NCBI GenBank assembly: GCA_042576225.1
Contig: JBHPCA010000042.1
Coordinates: 1-11,336, forward strand
DNA: 11,336 nucleotides
Direction of reading: 5' to 3'
Source: GWF2-30-66 sp042576225
GTDB lineage: Bacteria; Babelota; Babeliae; Babelales; Vermiphilaceae
In this document: in pieces, positions 1 through 6,318 of the stretch
Numbering within the stretch: position 1 is the stretch's first letter
How the letters are laid out: each line of letters begins with the position of its first letter
The notes under the pieces: model-generated
What the model was told of the DNA's origin: nothing
Seen by the model: only the letters and a program-made list of their open reading frames with translations
Database searches by the model: none
Made by a program: the position numbers and the translations under genes

Positions 1-654
1 CTTTATGTCGCTTGCGGTTCTTTTTATAAGATTAAGTTTCTTATTGGCCGCAAATATTTTGGTTTTAATAAGTCCAAGCTTGTACTTAATTTCTTTTATT
101 CTGTGTTTATCAAGTTCTTTTTTCTTTTTTTGAAGATTTTCTTGTAAAGTTAGTAGCTCAAGTTTTTGTTTGCTGTCGAATTCAAACATTTGAGCAGGAG
201 TTACAGCTTTTTCTGGGTTTTTTATAAAGTTTTCTAATTCTTTTAATTTTTTTTCATGGCTTTCATTAGTTATCTCAGCTGTTTGTTCTCTGCTTTCCAG
301 TTCTATCTGTGAGTTTCGTTTTTTCTCTTCTAATAATTTTATTTTTTCTTCTTGGCTTAGGATCATTTGGTATAGTTTTTGTAGATCATCAAAAGAGTAG
401 AACCTTCTTTGTTTTGTATATTCTTTGATAAAGTCTTTTAAGTTAGGATCTTGGATATAATCTTCTAAAATTTTAATATGCTCATTTAATACGTCTATTA
501 ATTGTTTTCGTGATGATTGTATAGCTTTTATTTCCTGATATGTTTCACTGAAAAGTTCAAGTTTGTTGTTTAAAAAGTCTAAATCTTGTGGCTGTGGTTT
601 CTGTTGTATTAATTGGTTTATTTTTTTTATTTCGGATGTAATTTTTGTTATTTT
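1..654 (-). pseudogene. Continuation frame of the exported coiled-coil protein (frame-shifted, runs off the left edge)
   Basis: This minus-strand frame is open for 218 codons from an in-frame TAG at 655-657 to the first base of the window. It lies one base out of register with the 557-898 reading frame that enters it. Its product is rich in Glu, Lys, Leu and Gln with heptad-like stretches (for example KINQLIQQK, EEKIKLLEEKK, KKLKELENF, LQENLQKKKKEL), the same coiled-coil character as the upstream part. I see no SD-preceded start codon of its own; the first in-frame ATG is deep inside (around 363). It therefore looks like the body of the same gene, reached only if one base is lost or skipped between about 621 and 654. 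No enzymatic domain is recognised. Alternatives are a true pseudogene, a sequencing or assembly error in the A8 tract (T8 at 621-628 on the plus strand), phase variation, or slippage. Confidence 0.6.
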
Positions 655-898
655 CTAAGGCAAGCTTATTTTTTAATTCTTTAAAATCTTTTTCTTTCTC
701 CGTTGTTTCTTTTAATTTTTCTTTGAGTTCTTTGAGTTGTTGCTCAGCCTTTGGTAGATCCCCAAAAACTATGAACTCTTTCTCCGGTGTCTTTGGTTGT
801 AGTATTTCTTTACCCTTTTTAATGAGGTCCATAGAGTTGATGTGTAAAGAACTGACTAAAGAAAGTAACAGTAACACGCGTAATATCTTTTTATTCAT
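557..898 (-). CDS. Exported coiled-coil protein, N-terminal part as currently in frame
   Basis: Unrecognised protein. The ATG at 896-898 follows AGG (AGGTTGCC-ATG) and lies 11 bases after the RecO-like stop, so the two genes are probably co-transcribed. Residues 1-23 form a Sec signal peptide: a basic start (MNKK), a Leu/Val-rich core, and a probable cleavage after INS, leaving Met at the mature N-terminus. From about residue 47 the sequence is a strongly charged coiled coil (AEQQLKELKEKLKE and onward). Coiled-coil character is lost after about residue 83 (LALEN), where the tail becomes Asn/Thr-rich and stops at 557-559. The coiled coil instead continues in the neighbouring frame, so the 113-residue product is likely a truncation of a protein more than 290 residues long. 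A structural or secreted role is possible, but no function can be assigned. Confidence 0.6.
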   Translation of the reverse strand: MNKKILRVLLLLSLVSSLHINSMDLIKKGKEILQPKTPEKEFIVFGDLPKAEQQLKELKEKLKETTEKEKDFKELKNKLALENNKNYIRNKKNKPINTTETTATRFRLFKQQT

Positions 899-909
899 GG
901 CAACCTATT

Positions 910-1485
910 TTATTTATATAAAAAATTAATCGTTTTAAAATCACTAAACTCCGGGTACGTTGTTACACAACAATGCAACCAGTTATCTAATTCTATTTCA
1001 TTTTTTAAATGTAGTTTTTTTGATATAGTTTTGTCAATAGGTTCTGTTGCTAAACTACAAAAATATGGGGTTTGGAATTTTATTCCTTCTGGGTATAGTC
1101 CTAAAAGCATAAATAACTTACATAAAAATAATTTCTTATCTACCTTACATTTTATCCTATTTGAAGATAAATACAAGTATTTTATTAATATAAATACATC
1201 TTCTGATGGACTTTGTGTTGGAATAAAGTTGTAGCAGGTTTCAAGTATGTGATGCAAAAATAGGATATCGCTTATAGCAGCATCAAATGGGATATGTACG
1301 GTCTCCAGTAGTTCGATAAAATAGGGGGATCTGTTATTGGTAATGAAGTAGGTGATCACAGAGCCCAATACAATATTTTCTCTGTTTGGGACACATTTAA
1401 GCTTGCCCAAATTATAGTCGAAAATAAAGGCTATTCTTTTTTTGTATGCACATTTTTTCAGTACTATGCCAATATGTTTCTTCAC
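910..1485 (-). CDS. recO: RecO-like DNA repair protein (divergent, short)
   Basis: RecO helps RecR and RecF load RecA onto SSB-coated single-stranded DNA in recombinational repair. The call rests on overall pattern rather than a diagnostic motif. Residues 5-70 look like the RecO OB-fold start (GIVLKKCAYKKRIAFIF, then LGKL, LGSVITYF and YFIELLETVHIPF). A helical region follows (DILFLHHILETCYNFIP, then DVFILIKYLY) and then the typical FMLLGLYPEG turn near residues 129-138. At 191 residues it is shorter than the usual 220-250, and the CxxC zinc site seen in many RecO proteins is absent. The start is GTG at 1483-1485, preceded by a weak GAG-type SD; no better in-frame ATG exists, although the frame stays open upstream to about 1548. 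It is the first gene of a minus-strand pair and diverges from the phosphatase gene. Confidence 0.55.
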   Translation of the reverse strand: MKKHIGIVLKKCAYKKRIAFIFDYNLGKLKCVPNRENIVLGSVITYFITNNRSPYFIELLETVHIPFDAAISDILFLHHILETCYNFIPTQSPSEDVFILIKYLYLSSNRIKCKVDKKLFLCKLFMLLGLYPEGIKFQTPYFCSLATEPIDKTISKKLHLKNEIELDNWLHCCVTTYPEFSDFKTINFLYK

Positions 1486-1542
1486 TATTTTCTCATGTTT
1501 GTGTTCTTGGGGTTTTGAGTTGTGTGTCTTGTTTCCTAAAAC

Positions 1543-1574
1543 TAATTATACTATGCTTCTTAATAGTATAATTA
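1543..1574. promoter_or_regulatory. 12-bp perfect inverted repeat with TATAAT on both strands (candidate divergent promoter/operator)
   Basis: The arms are TAATTATACTAT (1543-1554) and ATAGTATAATTA (1563-1574), separated by an 8-base spacer. The right arm carries TATAAT on the plus strand (1567-1572) and the left arm carries TATAAT on the minus strand (1545-1550), so one palindrome offers a -10 box to each divergent gene (RecO-like gene at 1485, phosphatase at 1602). Convincing -35 boxes are not seen at 16-18 bases from these. A plus-strand alternative is TTGTTT (1529-1534), 17 bases, TATGCT (1552-1557). Symmetry of this kind suits a dimeric regulator, but no regulator is identified. Confidence 0.4.
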
Positions 1575-1601
1575 AGTGATTCAAATTAAAAGGAGAAAGT
1601 T

Positions 1602-3296
1602 ATGATGAGCTATATCAAGAAAAGTTTTTTTGTTGCTTTTTTTGTTTTACTATCGCATATAACGCTTTGTGATATTGTTTTGCCGAGACTTACTGTCATA
1701 TTTATTGTTGACCAGCTTTCTTTCCCCCTTTTGAATAAAATGAAGGAAAAATTGCATGGTGGGCTTAAGCTTTTACTCCAGAAGGGAGTTTCTTATGAGA
1801 ATGCCTATTATCCCCATGCAAAGCCAGCGACCTCAACAGGGCATGTTGCATTAAATACAGGTGTTTTTGCAAAAGATCATGGTGTTGTTTCAAATAAATG
1901 GTTTAACAAAAAAGGTAAAAAAATATATTTCCCTGACTCAGGTGATGATAAAAGTGCAGCTGTATTTGCCTCAGATGGTAAAAAAACGCTTAGTTATTCA
2001 CGATCTGCAAAAAGATTGATGGTGCCAGGTATTTCCGATACGTTTGTGTTAAATCCTCAAGGCTTAGAAAAAAATTATGCTTATGCTATATCGTTAAAAG
2101 ATAGAGCTGCCATTGGTAATGCTAGTAAGCTTGGTAAGGGTATATGGTTTGATACAAGAACAGGCTATTTTACCTCAAGTAAAGCCTACTTTGATAAGTT
2201 GCCAGATTGGGTTAATAATTTTAATAAAGAGAAAAAAATATATGAGTTAAGGTCTGTAAAATGGGAGCCTGCCTATGGACTGGGCAGCTCTTATTATAAG
2301 TTTAAAGATGCGTTTAATTATACATTTGCTTCAGCAAAACAAATTATTGGGAAACAGGTGTCCATCTATAGTCCTCAAGATAAGCGCCATTATAATAACT
2401 TAAAGCTTACCCCTTATGCAAACGATCTGGTTTGTGATTTAGCTGAGAAGTGCGTAGAACATATAATGTATGGCAACAAGAAGAATAGGCTTGTTTTATG
2501 GGTTAGCTTAAGTTCTCTTGATAAACTGGGGCACATATTTGGGCCATGCTCTGCAGAGGTTTTGGATGTTGTGTATCACATTGACAGAAGAATAAAGAAA
2601 TTTATAAAGAATGTTCAAAAGAAGATAAAAAAGAGTGATATACTTTTTGCGGTCACAGCTGATCATGGGGTTAGCCCAATTCCTGAAATATTGCAAAAAG
2701 AGGGTTTTAAAAGTGCTATAAGAGTAGACGAAAAGCAGCTTCTTGCAAAAGCGAACAGGTTAGTTAAAGATATATATGGAATATCAAATCTTTTTATTGG
2801 CCTTATGAATAATCAGTTGTTTGTGGATACAACATTATTTGATATATTGAAAAAATCTCAAAAGCAAAAAATTAGAAAAACAGTCAAAGATTTTCTGATA
2901 AAACATCCAGGAATAAAGCGTGTGTGGACGTCTGGCGAGCTAAAAAATAAAATATTTGAGCCACACGATTTAGGCTTATTTTTCAAGAACCAGCTTTACC
3001 CAGGAAGAAGTGGAGAATTTATTATCCAAGTTGCCCCATATTGTCAGATAACAGACTATAAAACTGGAACATGTCATTCTTCGCCTTATGAGTATGATGT
3101 TCATGTACCATTGATTATGTATCAAAAAGGGTCTTTTGAAGGTAAAACAGTAAGAGATAGAGTTTCTATGTTGCGATTTGCAAACAGTTTGGCAGAAATA
3201 TTGCAAGTTCCAAAGTCACCTGTGTCTACGTTTAACCTCTTGCCAGGTCTTTTTGATAAGGAAAGTGTTGAAAACGCAAACTTGATAATTAATTGA
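1602..3296 (+). CDS. Exported PafA-type alkaline phosphatase (alkaline phosphatase superfamily)
   Basis: A zinc-dependent phosphomonoesterase of the PafA/nucleotide-pyrophosphatase branch, expected to release phosphate from organic phosphates outside the cytoplasm. Residues 1-23 form a signal peptide (basic start, hydrophobic core, probable cut near TLC-D). By family pattern, metal ligands are D37 (IVDQ), D307 and H311 (SSLDKLGH), D354 and H355 (TADHG), and H501 (YDVHVPL). The nucleophile is T77 in PATSTGH. N98 in VVSNKW and K166/R168 in SLKDR match the Asn and Lys-x-Arg set that marks PafA, so the site looks intact. The length of 564 residues is normal for the family. AGGAG at 1591-1595 sits 6 bases before the first ATG (1602) and 9 before the second (1605); either could be used. 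The gene is monocistronic, diverging from the RecO-like gene and converging with the MFS gene. Confidence 0.9.
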   Translation: MMSYIKKSFFVAFFVLLSHITLCDIVLPRLTVIFIVDQLSFPLLNKMKEKLHGGLKLLLQKGVSYENAYYPHAKPATSTGHVALNTGVFAKDHGVVSNKWFNKKGKKIYFPDSGDDKSAAVFASDGKKTLSYSRSAKRLMVPGISDTFVLNPQGLEKNYAYAISLKDRAAIGNASKLGKGIWFDTRTGYFTSSKAYFDKLPDWVNNFNKEKKIYELRSVKWEPAYGLGSSYYKFKDAFNYTFASAKQIIGKQVSIYSPQDKRHYNNLKLTPYANDLVCDLAEKCVEHIMYGNKKNRLVLWVSLSSLDKLGHIFGPCSAEVLDVVYHIDRRIKKFIKNVQKKIKKSDILFAVTADHGVSPIPEILQKEGFKSAIRVDEKQLLAKANRLVKDIYGISNLFIGLMNNQLFVDTTLFDILKKSQKQKIRKTVKDFLIKHPGIKRVWTSGELKNKIFEPHDLGLFFKNQLYPGRSGEFIIQVAPYCQITDYKTGTCHSSPYEYDVHVPLIMYQKGSFEGKTVRDRVSMLRFANSLAEILQVPKSPVSTFNLLPGLFDKESVENANLIIN

Positions 3297-3312
3297 TGAC
3301 AATGGACGTTCG

Positions 3313-3593
3313 AAAAAGTACAAAAGGTATCTCTCCCCCGTCATCCCTGAGCTTGACGAAGGGTATATATTAAAAGCTTGTTTTTTCTATGGAAAAGTTA
3401 CAACCAAGTGTAAAAACTTATTTGTTTTCGATTAAAAATATAGTTATATAATTTTTTTGAAAATTAATATTATGACGCAAAAGAACTTTTAATATTACTA
3501 AAAAATAAGCTTGCCTTAGAAAAGATAAACTTTTAATATAAACCCTTCGTCAAGCTCAGGGATGACGGGGGAGAGATACCTTTTGTACTTTTT
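3313..3593. repeat. Inverted-repeat element with 80-nt arms between convergent genes
   Basis: This fills the 330-base gap between the phosphatase and MFS genes; I see no gene in the gap. Arms 3313-3364 and 3542-3593 are perfect complements over 52 bases and extend imperfectly to 3392 and 3514 (75 of 80 pairing, my count by eye), leaving an AT-rich loop of about 121 bases. The GC-rich core, GTCATCCCTGAGCTTGACGA at 3340-3359, has an inner CGTCA/TGACG pairing and resembles dispersed repeats seen in many bacterial genomes (recollection, not a search). Each arm ends in a run that reads as T on its outgoing strand (T7 at 3589-3595 on plus; A5 at 3313-3317, T5 on minus), so it could terminate transcription of both convergent genes. 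It could also be a MITE-like insertion. I see no clear target-site duplication. Confidence 0.85.
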
Positions 3594-3626
3594 TTGAATA
3601 TCTTTTTATTTTTGAACTTAGGTTTA

Positions 3627-4805
3627 TTACAGCTTATTTCTCATCAAAACAAAAATAATCACGGCAATTGTACTTACACAAGCGGCATACATAAATGTTG
3701 CTTGTGGGTTAACTTGCCAAATTGCTCCGGCTATCAAGCTTGCAGGAAGCGCAACAAGTCCCGTTATTGTGTGATATGCGCCAAGGCTTGTTCCTTGAGA
3801 ATACCCTTTTGAGAGGTCTGAGACAAATGCCCGTTGGTTGGCGTCAATTATGGCATGTACTATTCCGTATAGGGCAAAGAGAAAAACAAATGCAGTTATA
3901 GAGTTAAAAAGCGCAAATCCAGCTGTTGTTACAGCAAAAAGTGCATACCCCATAAGAAGAACTTTTTTTCTTCCTATTTTGTCAGATAAATACCCAAAAG
4001 GGATAGATAGTGAAGCGTAAAAAATATTGAACAGAACGTATAGCAATATTGGTATACCTATAGTGAACTTTGCGTGTGTTCCCACAAAAAGAGTTTCAAA
4101 GAAATTTTGCGCTTTCAATATAAAAAACATATAACTGAAGTTTGCCATAGAAAATATTGCTGAAATTAAAAGAAATAGTTTTAGTTTTTTTGGTAGCTCC
4201 AAAAGTGTAAGTCTTAATGTTATATCTTTTCTTGCTGTTTTTTTTTCGCTTACAAAGTAAATTGGTATCAAAGAAGTAAACGCAATAATTGCTGCAATGA
4301 CAATAATTGTTCTGAGTCCAAGGCCCATAAACCAGAAAAATATGAACGCAATAATTGAGCCTAGAATGGCTCCGGCTGTATCAAATGCACGATGAATGCC
4401 AAAGCCTTTGCCTTTTGCTTGTGGCATTGATTCGGCTATTATTGCATCTCTTGGAGCATCTCTCATGCCTTTACCTATTCTTTCAAAGCCGATAAGTACA
4501 AGTACTTGTTGCCATGTTTTTGAGAGTGCGAGTAGCAACTTAAAAATAGAAGATAGTAAATACCCTGAGAATACCAGTATTTTTCTTTTGCCCGTTTTGT
4601 CTGATATGTACCCAGAAAACACTTTTAAAAGACTTGTAACACTTTCTCTTAAACCCCCAATAAGGCCTATTGCGATGCCGGTTCCGCCTAGCGAAGTAAT
4701 AAAAAGTGGAAGGATTGGCATTATGATTTCGCTGCTCAGGTCGTTCAAGAAGCTTACTACCCCAAGTAGTATTATGTTTAAGGGCACTCTACTCTCTTTT
4801 TCCAT
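3627..4805 (-). CDS. Major facilitator superfamily (MFS) transporter
   Basis: A 392-residue inner-membrane protein with about 12 hydrophobic segments and the two halves expected of an MFS carrier. The loop 2-3 motif is GYISDKTGKRK (65-75), and its second-half copy is GYLSDKIGRRK (271-281). Other family-like signatures are SFLNDLSSEIIMPILPLF (18-35), RIGKGMRDAPRDA (109-121) and HRAFDTAGAILG (138-149). The substrate cannot be read from the sequence. The ATG follows a GGGA-type SD (AAAAAGGGAATAATA-ATG). The gene begins 13 bases after the cyclase-like stop, so it is very likely the last gene of the uvrB-peptidase-cyclase-MFS unit. Transcription then runs into the inverted-repeat element at 3593-3313. 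Confidence 0.9.
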   Translation of the reverse strand: MEKESRVPLNIILLGVVSFLNDLSSEIIMPILPLFITSLGGTGIAIGLIGGLRESVTSLLKVFSGYISDKTGKRKILVFSGYLLSSIFKLLLALSKTWQQVLVLIGFERIGKGMRDAPRDAIIAESMPQAKGKGFGIHRAFDTAGAILGSIIAFIFFWFMGLGLRTIIVIAAIIAFTSLIPIYFVSEKKTARKDITLRLTLLELPKKLKLFLLISAIFSMANFSYMFFILKAQNFFETLFVGTHAKFTIGIPILLYVLFNIFYASLSIPFGYLSDKIGRKKVLLMGYALFAVTTAGFALFNSITAFVFLFALYGIVHAIIDANQRAFVSDLSKGYSQGTSLGAYHTITGLVALPASLIAGAIWQVNPQATFMYAACVSTIAVIIFVLMRNKL

Positions 4806-4818
4806 TATTATTCCCTTT

Positions 4819-6264
4819 TTAAAAAATACTTACCAAATCAGATAAATTATATTTAAATTTTCTTTTTCTTTTTCTTTTTTCGTATTTTTTTAATTCTCCT
4901 GAGTTATAAAATTTTTGTAGATCTCCTAATTTGCAGGAGCGTACAAATGGCCTACCTTTTATTCCTTTTGCGTTAAGAATTTGTTTTGTGAAAAGCTTTA
5001 TTAATATTTTGTGTTTCTTTTTACCATTTTTGTTTATATTTATAATATTCCAGATTTTTTCCGAGATTGTTATTTTTCTGACCAGGCAATTTTTAGAGTG
5101 TTCTTGATATCGTTCTGCATTGTTTATTGTTTTAGAAACTCCCGACATAGGAATAAGTTTTTTGGTCTTTGAGAGTTTGTAAAAGCAGGTTTGTCCGATT
5201 TCCAGTCCGAGATCGCTTTTTTCAGGGCAATATTTGCTATACTTTATCCTTTTTTCTTTCATAAATTTTAATGTTTCACAGATAATTGCCATACCACATA
5301 TAATCCCGGTTATTACAGATTTTTCAAATGTTTTCTCATTCTTTTTTTTGGGAAAGATGACAACATACCCATCACCAGCTATACTTACAACTTTGCCGCC
5401 CCATTTTTTGACTATTTTCTCTACAATATCTGATAAATCAGACATGAAAAAGGCTGGGGTTTCATTTTTTGAGCACTTATTACAGAAAAAAGTAAATTTT
5501 CTTATATCATAAAACAGTACGGTGCCGTTTACGCCAAGAACTTTTTTCCCGTCTTTTTCTCTTTTGTATATTGTAAAGTCTATATCTATATCATCTAGAA
5601 CGATTGTTTTTGTTTTTTTCGTAGCGAGATCATTACTAGATTTCTTCTTCATGAACATGCTTGGAGTTTGTACTCCTTTATTTATTTTTTTTATTCTCAG
5701 TTTTGCCTGTATTTTTTTAGCGATAATATTAAGTTTTTTGTCGTATTTACCGTCTACGGTATTAAATGGAGATCTTGTAATTTTTATTTTTTTTGGAGTC
5801 TTTCTGGTTGATTTTGATCTTCTTTTTCTTCCTTTTTTTCCTTTGGATGTTTTTATTGGGATAGTTTTTAGATCGTCGAAAAGACTGCTAAAGCTTCTTG
5901 ATTTAGTTCTTATTTTCAAGGGTTTATTTGCTTTTACAGAAAGAATGTGCATTTTGTTTGGTTTACTAATTTTGTTATTTTTCTTTTTGATCAGTTTTTT
6001 TTGATTTTTTGTTTTACGCAGCTTAGTTATTGGGCTGTCGTATCTTTTTTTTGTTGGGCTATTGTATCGTTTTCTCTTTCTGATAAGAGGGTTTTTATTA
6101 ATAATTCTACTTATTTGGAGAAATTTATTTAGATCTTTTTGTTTCGGTACTCTTATTAGCATTGTATTTTTTTTACGAGTTGTTCCTTTATACATGCTGT
6201 TTATATTTTGCTGCATACACATAGGCATACAGAGTGCGCACAAGTATGTTGCTATTTTTTTCAT
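4819..6264 (-). CDS. Exported class III nucleotide-cyclase-domain protein with a Lys/Arg-rich N-terminal half
   Basis: Residues 1-24 look like a Sec signal peptide (MKKIATYLCALC, then Q-Q-N-INS-M). Residues 25-215 are low-complexity and extremely basic, with a tandem KRYNSP/KRYDSP-type unit near 66-78 and clusters such as KGKKGRKRR (141-149). Residues about 246-410 form a class III adenylyl/guanylyl cyclase homology domain: D253 in LFYDIRKFT and D298 in AGDGYVVIF are the two metal-binding Asp positions, and N381 and R385 in INNAERYQ match the transition-state Asn and Arg. The base-selecting Lys is Ser (S294 in GGKVVSIAGDG) and the paired Asp is Lys (K378), so the substrate is uncertain. The C-terminus has KRKRKRK (463-469). 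The start ATG follows AGGGGGA. The gene lies 54 bases after the peptidase and 13 before the MFS gene. A host-directed signalling effector is possible but inferred. Confidence 0.8.
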   Translation of the reverse strand: MKKIATYLCALCMPMCMQQNINSMYKGTTRKKNTMLIRVPKQKDLNKFLQISRIINKNPLIRKRKRYNSPTKKRYDSPITKLRKTKNQKKLIKKKNNKISKPNKMHILSVKANKPLKIRTKSRSFSSLFDDLKTIPIKTSKGKKGRKRRSKSTRKTPKKIKITRSPFNTVDGKYDKKLNIIAKKIQAKLRIKKINKGVQTPSMFMKKKSSNDLATKKTKTIVLDDIDIDFTIYKREKDGKKVLGVNGTVLFYDIRKFTFFCNKCSKNETPAFFMSDLSDIVEKIVKKWGGKVVSIAGDGYVVIFPKKKNEKTFEKSVITGIICGMAIICETLKFMKEKRIKYSKYCPEKSDLGLEIGQTCFYKLSKTKKLIPMSGVSKTINNAERYQEHSKNCLVRKITISEKIWNIININKNGKKKHKILIKLFTKQILNAKGIKGRPFVRSCKLGDLQKFYNSGELKKYEKRKRKRKFKYNLSDLVSIF

Positions 6265-6318
6265 GTTTCCCCCTTGGTAAGTAAATTTTTTCGTAAAAAT
6301 ATAACTATATACTACTTA

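Noticed and set aside
3393..3513. Possible small gene or transposase remnant in the loop of the inverted repeat
   Set aside because: The loop is AT-rich with frequent stops and shows no SD-ATG arrangement or recognisable peptide.
4396..4845. Plus-strand 149-codon open frame opposite the MFS gene
   Set aside because: It is a shadow of a clear transporter gene, with no SD and no recognisable domain.
5522..6004. Plus-strand 160-codon Phe/Leu/Ile-rich open frame
   Set aside because: It is the antisense of the Lys-rich region of the cyclase-like gene; Lys codons read backwards give Phe and Leu and imitate a membrane protein.
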